Positions 25,310-34,971 are shown, counted from the first letter of the stretch. The stretch: 64,000 nucleotides of DNA from Streptomyces sp. MP131-18 (GCF_001984575.1 NZ_LZNS01000001.1:4254636-4318635), one strand, 5' to 3'. The notes: a model not told the origin generated them from the sequence alone. Made by a program: numbers and translations.

Positions 25310-26071
25310 CTACGGCTTCCGCTCGCGTTCCTCGTCGAACAGGCCGTCGCACAGCTCGGTTAGCTCCCACGCCTGCTTCACGAGCGTGTCGACGATCTTC
25401 TCCAGCTTCTTCTCCCGCTTCGCGCCGGCAGGAGTGCTGTCCGGGTCGGTGACGATTCCGCCGATGAAGTGGGCGAGGTGGTTCAGCACGGAAGCGGTGA
25501 GGCGCAGCTGACTGATCGCGTCGAGGTCCGGCTCGGCCACCGGGCCGTGCTGGGTTGGGTAGCCGTTGGCGAGGCGTTGGGTCACCCGGGTCTGGGTCAG
25601 CCGCAGTCCAGCGGCCACGAGCCTGGCCAGTTGGACGCTCTGCGGCGGCACCACAGGGGTATCGGCGTCAGCCGGGCCAGGCGGAGCGTCCCCGGGGAAG
25701 CCCACGACGCTCGCCCCGAGCAGTTCCAGGATCTCCTCGGTGCACCGCTTCGGCCGGGCGATGCCCTTCTCGTCCAGGGGCAGCACGTCGAAGGTGTCGT
25801 GATCGGGCGCCGGCCCCCCGTACGGCGGGTAGTGCCGAACCACCGTCACCGGCGGGCCGAACTCCCGCACACAGGCCCGCACCAGGGCCTCCGCCGCGTT
25901 GATCAGCCCGGCGCCCAGCTCCAGGTCGGTGGCAATCACCAGATGACCGCCGTCGTTCGTCGGCCACACCCGCAGCCGCACGTGAGTGCGGTGGCCGTTG
26001 ATGTCCGGGAAGTGCCAGGCATGGTCATCACGGATCGGCGACAGCCGCGTCGGGGTGGGCAGTTCGGGCAC
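25310..26071 (-). CDS. Phage head-region protein of unknown function
   Basis: This encodes 253 residues from a GTG at 26071 with GAGAGGA upstream. It contains LRVWPTNDGGHLVIATDLELGAGLINAAEALVRACVREFGPP in the first half. The C-terminal helical segment (KREKKLEKIVDTLVKQAWELTELCDGLFDEERERKP) is highly charged. It lies between the protease gene and the capsid. Function is not recognised; accessory or scaffold-associated roles are possible. Confidence 0.6.
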   Translation of the reverse strand: MPELPTPTRLSPIRDDHAWHFPDINGHRTHVRLRVWPTNDGGHLVIATDLELGAGLINAAEALVRACVREFGPPVTVVRHYPPYGGPAPDHDTFDVLPLDEKGIARPKRCTEEILELLGASVVGFPGDAPPGPADADTPVVPPQSVQLARLVAAGLRLTQTRVTQRLANGYPTQHGPVAEPDLDAISQLRLTASVLNHLAHFIGGIVTDPDSTPAGAKREKKLEKIVDTLVKQAWELTELCDGLFDEERERKP

Positions 26072-26302
26072 AGGCGGTCCTCTCGTCGTGCAGCAGACAG
26101 ACGACGATTACGCTAGCCAGCAGCCCGGCGCACACGCCCGAACCCGGAACTTTGGCCGGAACTCCCGTCCCGCCCGACGGAGACGTGACCGCTCCGGCTG
26201 TACGGGGAGACCACCGGGGCGGAATGCCATTATCGCAGTTCAGGCCCTACTTTGTTGATTTTCCGGCGACTAGCCAGGGCGAAGTAGCACCTGCACACCC
26301 TG

Positions 26303-26863
26303 TCAACGGCGGGTGACGTTGAACCCGCTGTCATGGAGAGCAGCGGTCCACTTGTCGCGGTCGAACCACTTCATGATGTCGGGCACCTGCGCGGTGATGC
26401 CCTTCATACGCGCGTCCCAGTCGTGGCCGGCCGATCCGCGGCTGCCGTCGCACCCGGGGCAGCCATCCTCACCGTGGATGTGACCAGCCAGCCACGCATT
26501 CACGATCGCGTTCAGAACCACCGCGTACAGGTCGCCGCCGGTCTCGGCCAGGGCATCGGGAACGCTCCCCAGGATCAGCGCCAACTCGGGGTTGTCGATC
26601 GGCGGCATGGGCGCCTGCCCCACCCCGTGGGCCGCGCTGCCGCTCTTGAAGTCCCGGTGCTGCTGGGCGATCGTCTCGGCGAGCCCGGCGGCGTCGAAGT
26701 ACCGCCAGGCGGAACGCACCTGGATGCCCATTTGTTCAGCCACCGCGTTGACGTTCTTTTCGATGACGTCCGCGACCGTCCCAGACCGCACAGTGACTCC
26801 TCGCCGGGCCAGCTCGGCAAGCGTCTGCGCTACCGCTTCCTTAAACGCCTTGGTGTTCCTCAC
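26303..26863 (-). CDS. Unknown protein in phage head region
   Basis: This encodes 186 residues from a GTG start. The N-terminal helical part (TKAFKEAVAQTLAELARRGVTVRSGTVADVIEKNV) may be a DNA-binding or oligomerisation region. A central cluster HIHGEDGCPGCDGSRG has His and Cys residues that could hold zinc. The gene is flanked by comparatively AT-rich gaps (26072-26302, 26864-26959), unlike the tightly packed structural genes, so it may be an insertion. No family is assigned. Confidence 0.55.
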   Translation of the reverse strand: MRNTKAFKEAVAQTLAELARRGVTVRSGTVADVIEKNVNAVAEQMGIQVRSAWRYFDAAGLAETIAQQHRDFKSGSAAHGVGQAPMPPIDNPELALILGSVPDALAETGGDLYAVVLNAIVNAWLAGHIHGEDGCPGCDGSRGSAGHDWDARMKGITAQVPDIMKWFDRDKWTAALHDSGFNVTRR

Positions 26864-26959
26864 CCACAGCAGAGTAGGCCCTCACAGGTGGCTCCCGAGC
26901 CGGAGAGCCGGCTGGCCTCGACCATGATCAATCTCACCGCTCCCATGCCGACGCCACCG

Positions 26960-29476
26960 TCAGGCGCGGGACTCGGTCATCTCCTCACGCATGAAACCGT
27001 CGGCAATGTCCCGGATGTACGCGGAGAGCCCGCCGACGTCATCCACCCAGTTCAATGACGGAACCGCAGCCCCGAATCCGGGCGCTGGATCATCCTCCTT
27101 GGAGTCGGCTGCGACAGTGGTGGGCGTGAGTCTCCGTGGCGGGCGCACGCGGCGGGACGCGGTCTGAACGCGTAGGGCCTGGATCGATCGATGCGCGTCT
27201 TGAACCCGGCGGCGGAACTCCGCTCGGCGGGCGTGTTCCGCCTCGACCGCATCGACAAGTCGGCTGAACGCCTTCGGGGAGAGGCCCTCCGGCTCGTCGA
27301 GGGAGCGGGGTCGGATACCGGCGGCGATCAGCGCCCAGGGGCGACCGGCTGTGTCGCGCTGTTCGAGCGGGGCCAACAGCGGCTGGTAGTCCACGGTGGC
27401 GGAGGCGGCCAGGGCCTGCCGTTCTTCCTCCGGCAGATCGACCGAAATCTCCAGGAACCCTGGTGTGTTGACTGCGTGCGCGCCGACCATTTCCAGTTGC
27501 CCGTTGATCACGCGCCAGTCGCCGGACCAGTCGGTGATCCCGAGTGCGTTGGTCTGGGGCACCCGCAGGTGCGGCAGAATCGCCCCGGCGACCCAGATAC
27601 CGTGGGCGTCCTCGCCACAGGCGACGACCGCTCCCTGGGCGCAGGTGTTGTCGTAGTGGTCGATAGCTGCGGCAGCCGACAGACGCTGGTGGGCGTGCCG
27701 GCTGGCGAAGGTGAGCTGACCGACGCGAATGATCTCGCTGGTGTCGGTTTCTATCGCTCGCCGCAGGAAGTATCGGTATCCGCTGGACGAGCGGGGTGGG
27801 GTGATGGCCTGTCCGGGATATGAGATGTGCTGGGCCGTCCAGTCGGCGATGTGGCCGTACAAGCGCCCGGAGGCTTCCACCACCGGTCGGGTGTAGCCGG
27901 AGAGCTGCGGGTCGGCGAGCCAGTGGCGCGGTGGGCGCCAGACGTTGCCCTCCGGCTCGCGGATCACGACCAGATCAGTGACCGCCGCGGCCAGGAGCGC
28001 CACGCGTGCTTCGTCTTGGCTTGATCCGATGGTGATGTCAGGATCGTCGAACGCGATGCTCGCCGCCTCGTACAGGTCCGCCACGGCGTTGAGAGCCTGT
28101 TGCCGCTGCTGCTCGGTGATGTCCGGTTCGGAGCGCGCGCCGTTGAGCGCGGCTTGCGCGGAGGTAACGCCTCGCCAGACCAGCCTGAGTTCCCCGTCGA
28201 TGACGTCGGCTACACCGAACCGGTAACTGGTCGCGTTCTGCGGCGGCCCGTCCGCGATCAGGAACGCGCGTGACATCTGACCCGGGTCGAACTGGTCGCT
28301 CCCTTCGGGAGCGGCCCACTGCCGCACGCGGTTCATCGCGGCCGCGCCGTCCCACTGTGTCTCCCGCGGTGCCCACGGCAGCGTGACATCCACCGCCAGC
28401 ACAGCGCCGGACGCCGCGATCGGAGCCTCTGGCGGGTTCTGGGCGGTCGGCGCGCCGGCGGCCGTCAGCAGGTCCCAAGGAGTGCCACGCACCTCGTCCC
28501 GCAGGGCTGGCATCTCCGACAGTCCTTCGATATCCCACCAGGCGATGACTTCGATGCTGTCGCCATCCGGGTCATCCGGGTTGAGCACAGCCCGGTCCTC
28601 GTGGTCCATGTTCAGCGGCACGTCCGCCTCGGCGTCGACCAAGGCGATGTGGCCGCGGTACACCCCGTTCGCGGAGGTCCACTCACCAGCGATGGGCGCT
28701 GAGGACGGCAGCGCGACGCCGGTCTCCTCGCTGAATTCCCGCATCGCGGCGTCGAGAGGCGTCTCGCCCTCTTCGATGTGTCCGCCGGGGAACTCCCAGG
28801 TTCCGGCCGCCGGATCGTCCTCGGCGAGAGCGCGCTGGATCAGCAGCACTCGACCGGTGTCCAACGCTTTGACCGCCAGACCGGCCACAGTGGGGACAGC
28901 GACGGCGTCCGCCAGGCCCTCTGACGGCAGGCCCTCCGGCGTGGCGCGAGGCTCGGCCATGTCGATCTGCGCGTTGGGGAAGGCAGGGTGAGCCAGCAAC
29001 GTCGCGCCCATGATGCGCCAGCGGTCCCACAGCTCGCCGGACTCGCCCTCGCTCTCCACCGGGTCGCAGTCTGGGAAAATCTGCCCGTCGTCGCCGACAC
29101 ACACCATGCGGGGCTGAACGCTGTCGACATCCGCGCTGACGAACCGCAGGTACCCCTCGCGTATCTTGCGGGCCAGCCGAGGCCCGTCAGGGTCCTCCAT
29201 GTCGATCTGGCCGCGGCCCCACACCGCATCCCCGTCCCGCCAGACTTCATCCAGGCGCATCAGACCCACCTCCGCGCCGCGATGACCCTCATCGATGCGC
29301 CACTGCACGCCGACGCTCAGCGGCAGCGGCCGGACCGGCACCTCGTCGTACGGGGTGAGCATGCGGCCGTCAGCGGACCAGGTGTTCGTCCAGGTGATCG
29401 GTCCTTCCCAGGTGCCGTCGTCCTGGACGGAGATGGGCAGCGCGGCGGCTCTCAAGGATGTCCACGGGCTACGCAT
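26960..29476 (-). CDS. Capsid maturation protease with embedded NUDIX domain
   Basis: This encodes 838 residues from an ATG with GGAGAAGG upstream, right after the portal gene. The C-terminal half has features of actinophage capsid maturation proteases (IIRVGQLTFASRHAHQRLSA, AAAIDHYDNTC, GIWVAGAILP, LEMVGAHAVN). Residues about 200-330 hold a NUDIX hydrolase domain with a complete box at about 236-258 (GHIEEGETPLDAAMREFSEE then TGV). NUDIX domains cleave nucleoside diphosphate derivatives. It is not a standard part of a head protease, so the protein is either a fusion or the domain was inserted into the protease gene. Confidence 0.78.
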   Translation of the reverse strand: MRSPWTSLRAAALPISVQDDGTWEGPITWTNTWSADGRMLTPYDEVPVRPLPLSVGVQWRIDEGHRGAEVGLMRLDEVWRDGDAVWGRGQIDMEDPDGPRLARKIREGYLRFVSADVDSVQPRMVCVGDDGQIFPDCDPVESEGESGELWDRWRIMGATLLAHPAFPNAQIDMAEPRATPEGLPSEGLADAVAVPTVAGLAVKALDTGRVLLIQRALAEDDPAAGTWEFPGGHIEEGETPLDAAMREFSEETGVALPSSAPIAGEWTSANGVYRGHIALVDAEADVPLNMDHEDRAVLNPDDPDGDSIEVIAWWDIEGLSEMPALRDEVRGTPWDLLTAAGAPTAQNPPEAPIAASGAVLAVDVTLPWAPRETQWDGAAAMNRVRQWAAPEGSDQFDPGQMSRAFLIADGPPQNATSYRFGVADVIDGELRLVWRGVTSAQAALNGARSEPDITEQQRQQALNAVADLYEAASIAFDDPDITIGSSQDEARVALLAAAVTDLVVIREPEGNVWRPPRHWLADPQLSGYTRPVVEASGRLYGHIADWTAQHISYPGQAITPPRSSSGYRYFLRRAIETDTSEIIRVGQLTFASRHAHQRLSAAAAIDHYDNTCAQGAVVACGEDAHGIWVAGAILPHLRVPQTNALGITDWSGDWRVINGQLEMVGAHAVNTPGFLEISVDLPEEERQALAASATVDYQPLLAPLEQRDTAGRPWALIAAGIRPRSLDEPEGLSPKAFSRLVDAVEAEHARRAEFRRRVQDAHRSIQALRVQTASRRVRPPRRLTPTTVAADSKEDDPAPGFGAAVPSLNWVDDVGGLSAYIRDIADGFMREEMTESRA

Positions 29477-29536
29477 GAACCTTCTCCTCCTTCGACTCTC
29501 GGTCTGATGCGCCCGGCAGCGACGAGTGATCGCGCA

Positions 29537-31414
29537 TCACGCCGCCTGATCGCATCCGGCTTGTTGGATGGCGCGGGCCAGGTAGTCGCGGTGGTGGTCC
29601 TCGCGAGCCAACAAGAGGGCGCGGACGTAGTGATCGATGGCTTGGTGGAGGCAGTGCTCCTCGGGGGTGGCCGCGATGAACTCCCTGTAGGCACCGGCGA
29701 GCATCTGGTCGAGCTGGTCTTGCTCTGCGCCCAGCACGACGTGAATGCGGTGCAGCGGCACATCCCGGTACTGGCCGCGCAGGCTGCGGCTTCCTCGGTT
29801 CAACAGCCACTGGCCGGCTCGTTCCAGCGCTCGCAGTACAGCCATGTCCAGGCAGTTGGTCCGCCACTCCATGTCAGCGGCGGAGGCGGTTACCACCGCC
29901 GGTGGTTCAGGCGGGCCGGAGCGGGGAAGCTCGGCCGGCTCGGGACGAGATGCCACCGGGGCGCGGGGTCCTTCCGTCCGTGCCGGCTGGTCCAGGCCGG
30001 GTATTGCCATGCCCAGCGCGGTCAGCGCGGCTGGCGCGAGCTGCGGAGTGGAAAGGGCGAGCTGCAGCAACAGGCGACGGCGTTGCTCCTCCTCGTCCGG
30101 CATGTCTTCCGTCGAGAAGCCGAGTTCTCTGAGATAGGCGGCATCGCTGAGCACACCGCGCTCATGAGCCTGGGCTGCTTCTGGGCCGCGGTTGGGGCGC
30201 TGGCGAAGGTCGGAAGTGTCGTACCAGACCGCGTACCGGCCGGGCTCGGGAACGCCGAGCGCTTCCAGAGCAGGCCGGTACCAGCTCGTGGTGAGCGCGT
30301 CGCAGATCAACCCGAGCTTGGGCTCGACATGCAGTTTGATCCCGGATTCCTCGATCAGCCACTGCCCCCAGTGGTTGACATTCCCCATCCCCAGAAGGAT
30401 CTCCGGCGGCATGTCCATGCCGATGGCGACCCGGCGTATCGCGGCGTCGCGCAGCGGCAGGATCTGTTCGTCCAGCGGCGTGGCGAAGGTGAGGTGCTGG
30501 AGCTTGTCGCGTACCTCCCCGGGCGCGGTCAGCAGCAGCGGCACGATGCTCGCAGCTGAATCGCGGTCCCTCAGCGGTACGGCCATGGATTCCAGCAGCG
30601 CCTCGGCGACCGGTGAACCATGCATCGGGTTGGGCCCGTCGCTCTGCGTCGGGGCAGCGGGCACGACATCCTGCGAGGCCAGCAGCAGACCGGCTCCGGC
30701 GAGCCGGGAGTCCGTCGTCGCGATGACGTGAGCGGACAGGCCCTGAAGCTCGCGCAGCGGGTCGCGTAGCGCGTGCATCGGGCTGTCGGCCCGGTAGGCC
30801 AGTCTCGCGTGCGGGTGCCACAGCCGCACGATGGTCGAGGACTCCGGGGAGAGGTCGATCCGGGCGGTCGGCCCGTCCGGGAGCTGTACCCGTACCCGGT
30901 CGGCTCCCAGCGTGGTGACCTCGTCCGGGGAAGCGATGTGCCAGCGCCGCTCGCCGTCCGCGTCGAAGCCGATCAGATAGGACTCGCCTGGAACATCGAG
31001 GTGGATCGACAGGCGCCGCAGCATCTCTGACTGTCCGGTCTGCCCTCCGGCCAATTCCTCCAGCGGGGCCAGCAGACGAGCCACCAGTTCGGGGTCAGCA
31101 TCCGCGTCCTGGGCGTCGACCGGGACAGGCTCGGAGGAACCGTCCGGATCGATGCTGCCGGCGTAGAGCCGCGTCCGGCTGCAAGCGTTCGCGGCCCACC
31201 GCGTGCCGGAATGGATCTCCGGAACGGCGTCGTACAGCTCCCACGCCTGAGCCTGCCAGCCCTCCTTGCGACCGACGGCGGCGCGAACCTGGCTCCGGGA
31301 GACCAGCGCGGCCGAGGCAAGCACGGCTGTGCCAGCGGGCCGGTAGCGGACCGAGCCGTCTCCGAGATCAACGACCTCGTGCTTGGTGCGTCGGTGGATC
31401 TGCCACCAGGCCAT
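29537..31414 (-). CDS. Phage portal protein
   Basis: This encodes 625 residues from an ATG with GGGAGGAGG upstream. The N-terminal part (VGRKEGWQAQAWELYDAVPEIHSG) and the helical stem region (QHLTFATPLDEQILPLRDAAIRRVAIGMDMPPEILLGMGNVNHWG) match portal proteins, which form the DNA channel at one capsid vertex. The order terminase, portal, protease and capsid is canonical. The C-terminal 120 residues after a Pro-rich linker (RAPVASRPEPAELPRSGPPEPP) form an additional helical domain. Confidence 0.9.
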   Translation of the reverse strand: MAWWQIHRRTKHEVVDLGDGSVRYRPAGTAVLASAALVSRSQVRAAVGRKEGWQAQAWELYDAVPEIHSGTRWAANACSRTRLYAGSIDPDGSSEPVPVDAQDADADPELVARLLAPLEELAGGQTGQSEMLRRLSIHLDVPGESYLIGFDADGERRWHIASPDEVTTLGADRVRVQLPDGPTARIDLSPESSTIVRLWHPHARLAYRADSPMHALRDPLRELQGLSAHVIATTDSRLAGAGLLLASQDVVPAAPTQSDGPNPMHGSPVAEALLESMAVPLRDRDSAASIVPLLLTAPGEVRDKLQHLTFATPLDEQILPLRDAAIRRVAIGMDMPPEILLGMGNVNHWGQWLIEESGIKLHVEPKLGLICDALTTSWYRPALEALGVPEPGRYAVWYDTSDLRQRPNRGPEAAQAHERGVLSDAAYLRELGFSTEDMPDEEEQRRRLLLQLALSTPQLAPAALTALGMAIPGLDQPARTEGPRAPVASRPEPAELPRSGPPEPPAVVTASAADMEWRTNCLDMAVLRALERAGQWLLNRGSRSLRGQYRDVPLHRIHVVLGAEQDQLDQMLAGAYREFIAATPEEHCLHQAIDHYVRALLLAREDHHRDYLARAIQQAGCDQAA

Positions 31415-31438
31415 GCTGTATGCCTCCTCCCGGGCGTG

Positions 31439-31816
31439 TCAGCGCCGCCGCTGATCGCGGAGCGTCAGGACGAGCTGGACCGGGGCTATCTCGTGCTGCT
31501 TCACGGGAGGCGGAGCGTCGAGCCAGGAAGCTCCGAGAGCGACAAGATGGGAGGCGGTCAACGCCCCCGCGGCATAGACGAACAGCGCGGCGTCATGCCA
31601 CCAGTAGTGAGCTGCGGCCGCACCGGCCGCGATCCAGATGGAGGCGCACCACTGGCAGCGGATCAGCTCGGACACCCACCGCCATCCGCTGGACTTCACC
31701 CCGCGCAGCTCGACGACCGCGCGCAGGGGCGCGGTGATGGTGTCTTCAACGACGAGCCGAGTCAGGCGCGCGATGGCGCCGAGCGTCAGCAACGCAATGA
31801 GAACTGTCTCGGTCAC
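31439..31816 (-). CDS. DUF1360 family membrane protein
   Basis: This encodes 125 residues from a GTG at 31816. Hydrophobic stretches at about residues 5-18, 62-76 and 80-95 predict a small membrane protein. ELIRCQWCASIWIAAG is the conserved Cys-containing DUF1360 segment. Such genes are common in the terminase-portal interval of Streptomyces phages, but their role is unknown. Promoter copy F ends only 7 bp before the start, so the mRNA is probably leaderless or nearly so. Confidence 0.75.
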   Translation of the reverse strand: MTETVLIALLTLGAIARLTRLVVEDTITAPLRAVVELRGVKSSGWRWVSELIRCQWCASIWIAAGAAAAHYWWHDAALFVYAAGALTASHLVALGASWLDAPPPVKQHEIAPVQLVLTLRDQRRR

Positions 31817-31822
31817 CCCGGG

Positions 31823-31840
31823 AGGGTAGGAGCGTGTACG
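31823..31840 (-). promoter_or_regulatory. Phage repeat promoter, copy F (DUF1360/portal)
   Basis: The minus strand reads CGTACACGCTCCTACCCT. No GCTGGCTGGTGGGCC leader follows, and the GTG start is 7 bp beyond the motif. The distance strongly suggests that TACCCT is a -10 element and the transcript starts at or next to the start codon. Confidence 0.65.
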
Positions 31841-31913
31841 GGGGCGACCAGATGTGTACGGTGGCCGCCAGCAACAGGGCCGCCCCGCTACGACGCCAAC
31901 TCGAAGGACGACC

Positions 31914-32411
31914 ATGGGAGCAATTCAGGAACCCGCCCCGGCCATGGGTCCCTACCGCGTGGAGCTCCGAAAGGAGTCGTTCTACCTCAGTCGCGCCGAC
32001 GCCGTACCGGACTTGATCAGCGCGTCCAGCCGCTACGAGCTGAAGGTGCCGTCCGAGGACGCGCCGGCGCTTCTCTCCGCGCTGGACCAGGTCACGGGTC
32101 ACCCGTCGTGGGGCAAGTGGCCGCGCCCGGCCCAGGACGAGCGGCCGGACACCACTTGGGCGCTCCCGCCGGGCAGCGACGGCCCAGCCCCAGACCCACA
32201 CTGGACCGTTACTCCCACGGGACCCGCCCTCTCCATCCGCGGCCCATGGATCGTCTACTACGAGACGGACCGTGCTTTCCTCTCCACCGAGATCTGTTAC
32301 CGCGACCTGGAGGAACTCCGCGAAGCGCTGGTGAATCTTTCTCCGGAAGAGTCGCCGGGAACCCATCCGAAGGGGCACCCTTCACCTTCGCCAGCCGAGC
32401 GGTCTCGCTGA
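31914..32411 (+). CDS. Unknown plus-strand protein inside phage late operon
   Basis: This encodes 165 residues from an ATG with AAGGA 5 nt upstream. The sequence has ELRKESFYLSRADAVPDLISASSRYELKVPSEDA and GPWIVYYETDRAFLSTEICYRDLEELREALVNL, a compact alpha/beta pattern. It is transcribed against the phage late genes and divergently from DUF1360. That orientation suggests an accessory gene. No family is recognised. Confidence 0.6.
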   Translation: MGAIQEPAPAMGPYRVELRKESFYLSRADAVPDLISASSRYELKVPSEDAPALLSALDQVTGHPSWGKWPRPAQDERPDTTWALPPGSDGPAPDPHWTVTPTGPALSIRGPWIVYYETDRAFLSTEICYRDLEELREALVNLSPEESPGTHPKGHPSPSPAERSR

Positions 32412-32420
32412 ATCTCCTCT

Positions 32421-32656
32421 TCAACGATGGGTGCAGCCGCGCCGAACTCCCTTGCGTGTAGCCAGCCAGATGGTGACGGCTGCGGCTGCCACTCCGATGA
32501 TCTGGTGCAGAGAGCTGTCCGCTCAAACCATGCACTGCCGGGACCGTTGATCTCGGCGCGCACGGTGCCGTCCTTGGCCAGACTGACGGTCTGGGTCGGC
32601 TGGCCGTCACGGAGGTTGCAGAGATCCGGACGGAATGAACGATCACCTACGGTCAC
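32421..32656 (-). pseudogene. Frameshifted small membrane protein gene
   Basis: One minus-strand frame from a GTG at 32656 encodes VTVGDRSFRPDLCNLRDGQP...SAWFERTAL. Another frame, open after about 32520, encodes SLHQIIGVAAAAVTIWLATR and a basic tail, then stops at 32421. The second part is an obvious membrane helix. Joined near 32520 they would make one anchored protein of about 75 residues, so a frameshift seems to have broken the gene. It fills the 350-bp gap between two plus-strand genes. Confidence 0.4.
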
Positions 32657-32764
32657 AGCTGGTGGGGGAGCCGGCTGTGGTCGTTGACACGCCTGCGGCG
32701 TGCTGAAGATCACTCGGTTGGGAACCTCCCCTGTCGCTGAACGGAACCTGCAATTCTGGTCCGC

Positions 32765-33268
32765 ATGGAGGCGAACGGTGCACAGGTCAACATCGGTGCT
32801 GTGCAAGCGGCTTGGGATCAGGCGACCGGACTGCGGCAGGCGGACAACAACCCGGCGGCGCTGGCGGAACTGGCCGAACGCATCGCAGCAGCCACAGACC
32901 AGTACGGCTGGCGCGAGTTGGCCCGAGGCACGGTGTTCTTGATTGGCGGAGCGTTGGTTGAGATTGCCGTTGACGCCCCCGGCGCCGAGCAATTCCGCCG
33001 GGAGTTCACCGATGTGCTGATGACCAAGCTCAAGCGATCTCAGTTTGTGGACCTCGCCGACCTGCCGATGGTTCGCCGGGTGGTGACTGTCGCCCTCGAG
33101 GGACGCGACGTCGTTGCCTGGAGGGATCAGGCTGGCCCGGTTGGCGACAGCGAGCGGCGGGCGCTTACGAGTGCACTCGCACTCATCAGCGATTTCGTGG
33201 ATCGGGTCGATGGCCCGGGATCGTGCGAGCGTCGAGTGCTGAAGGCTCTCGGCAATGCCCTTGACTGA
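32765..33268 (+). CDS. Unknown plus-strand protein between terminase and DUF1360
   Basis: This encodes 167 residues beginning MEANGAQVNIGAVQAAWDQA. It is mostly helical (NPAALAELAERIAAATDQYGW, SERRALTSALALISDFVDRV) and has no recognised motif. It is on the strand opposite to the phage late genes and separates the terminase from the DUF1360/portal unit. The start is the first ATG and has no strong Shine-Dalgarno sequence. Confidence 0.55.
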   Translation: MEANGAQVNIGAVQAAWDQATGLRQADNNPAALAELAERIAAATDQYGWRELARGTVFLIGGALVEIAVDAPGAEQFRREFTDVLMTKLKRSQFVDLADLPMVRRVVTVALEGRDVVAWRDQAGPVGDSERRALTSALALISDFVDRVDGPGSCERRVLKALGNALD

Positions 33269-33429
33269 GCCCGCGAACGGACCGCCGGTGCCCGCGGTCA
33301 TGGTCGGCGACGGATTCGGCGACTCCTCGCGTCCGGCACGGGCGACTCACCCTGCTGGACGCACGCGAAGTCGTCGATACGAACGGGCCAGAGGGCGCGT
33401 TCCAGCACTCACCTGGGCCCGGAGCGTCG

Positions 33430-34971
33430 TCAAGGGCCGGTGCGGCCGAGCCGGACAGATCCCAGCCCGCCCGGCTGAGCAGAAGCCTGGGCCAGAGAGA
33501 TTCCCGCCGGGGAGCTGATGACCTGAGCGGTGTTCGGCGGGCGTAGCAGCCCGTAGGCGAGATACACGCTGGCGTCGATCCGGCCCGGAGATTCCGATGA
33601 CCCCGGCTGCCAGGTCGCCCACTCCATCTCCAGCTCCGGCAGGTACGCGGCGGTGCGCACCCGGTCCTCCCGCCACTGCTGCGCGATCGGCTCGGCGCGC
33701 AACGCCTTGCCGACCTTCGCATGGACCGGTTGGACGTACGGGGGGAGTTGTCCACTGGGGATCGCATTCTCGCGCTGGAGGGCGTCCCAGGCTGTTCGGA
33801 TGGCCAAGTCGACCATGTCGCCGCCGTAGTTCCGCTCGACGAGGACGATCTGCGCTCCGGTCTCCGCGGCCAGAAGGCAGGCGGCGCGCGCCCACTCGGC
33901 CGACGACATCGCTTTCGTGTGGTCGTGGGTGAGGTAGAGGCGCTGGTCGGAGCCGAGATAGCCGCCGACGACGCCTGCGGTGTCCCGGCCACCGCCGGAC
34001 GGATCGACGGCAACCGCGATCCGCTGCGGCGTGACACCGGCGTCGAAGTGGCGCTGACGCTGGAGGATGTCGGTGGAGAGGAGCGCGCCTTCGAGGGGTT
34101 GAGGGTCGAGCTGGTAGAGGGCAGCCCAGTCCCGCGCCTCGATCTGAGCCCGCCTCGCTGTCCAGTGCGCGCGGGCCGCTTCGATGTCGTCCACCGGGAT
34201 CTGCGGGTGCGGCAGTGGGTCGCCGACCGCGCGGCCGAGCGCGTCGTGAGGAGAGGTGGCGAAGGCCGGCAGCGCGATGACCCGCCAGAGGCCGCCTTCT
34301 TCCTGGCGGCCGTCCCGCTCGAGCACGCGATGGGCGAGGTCATCCCAGTGCCAGGGGGTGAGCATCATGCACAGCGGCGCACCCGGCGACAGGCGGGTCA
34401 TGAAGTCGGCGCTGTACCAGCTCCAGACGCGATCCCGGATCGCACGGGAGTCCGCTTCGGCTCTGTTCTTGTGCGGGTCGTCGATCACGGCGAGATTCGC
34501 CGGGAAGCCGGTCACGCCTCCGCCGACGCCGACGGACTTCACGCCTCCGCCGGTCTCGGTCTGCCAGTCGGTGACCATCGTGGAGCCGGCGGCGAGCTTG
34601 AGGTTCCAGCGCCAGCCGTGTGCGTCGATGAGACGGCGGATGGCGCGGCCGCGGTGCATCGCGAGCTGCTGGCCGTAGGAGCCGATGATCACACGGTCGT
34701 GAGGGCGGCGAGCCAGCCACCAGAACGGGGTCCAGACGGCGGCGAGCGTGGATTTCCCGGACTGGGGCGGGAGCATCAGCAGTAGCCGTGTGGTCTCTCC
34801 GGTGGCCAGGCGCGCCAGCTCCAAGGCCATGTATTCCAGATGGGGCCGGGGGAAGAAGCGGGCATCGAGGTAGCGGGCGATGGTCGCGGGGTCGTTCAGC
34901 GCGTCCTGGTTGGCCTGGCGAGCGGCCTGGGCCAGCCGGGCGAGGGCTCGGTGGTCAAGCGCGTCAGCCAC
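33430..34971 (-). CDS. Terminase large subunit
   Basis: This encodes 513 residues. ATPase motifs are Walker A LPPQSGKST at about residues 67-75 and Walker B LAVIDDPHK at about 163. The RNase H-like nuclease domain starts at AVDPSGGGRDT (about 312), whose Asp coordinates metal, with a further acidic site at LVERNYGGDMVD. It packages DNA into the prohead through the portal. Its start overlaps the small-subunit stop by 8 bp. The last 30 residues after RIDASVYLAYGLL are low-complexity. Confidence 0.95.
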   Translation of the reverse strand: MADALDHRALARLAQAARQANQDALNDPATIARYLDARFFPRPHLEYMALELARLATGETTRLLLMLPPQSGKSTLAAVWTPFWWLARRPHDRVIIGSYGQQLAMHRGRAIRRLIDAHGWRWNLKLAAGSTMVTDWQTETGGGVKSVGVGGGVTGFPANLAVIDDPHKNRAEADSRAIRDRVWSWYSADFMTRLSPGAPLCMMLTPWHWDDLAHRVLERDGRQEEGGLWRVIALPAFATSPHDALGRAVGDPLPHPQIPVDDIEAARAHWTARRAQIEARDWAALYQLDPQPLEGALLSTDILQRQRHFDAGVTPQRIAVAVDPSGGGRDTAGVVGGYLGSDQRLYLTHDHTKAMSSAEWARAACLLAAETGAQIVLVERNYGGDMVDLAIRTAWDALQRENAIPSGQLPPYVQPVHAKVGKALRAEPIAQQWREDRVRTAAYLPELEMEWATWQPGSSESPGRIDASVYLAYGLLRPPNTAQVISSPAGISLAQASAQPGGLGSVRLGRTGP

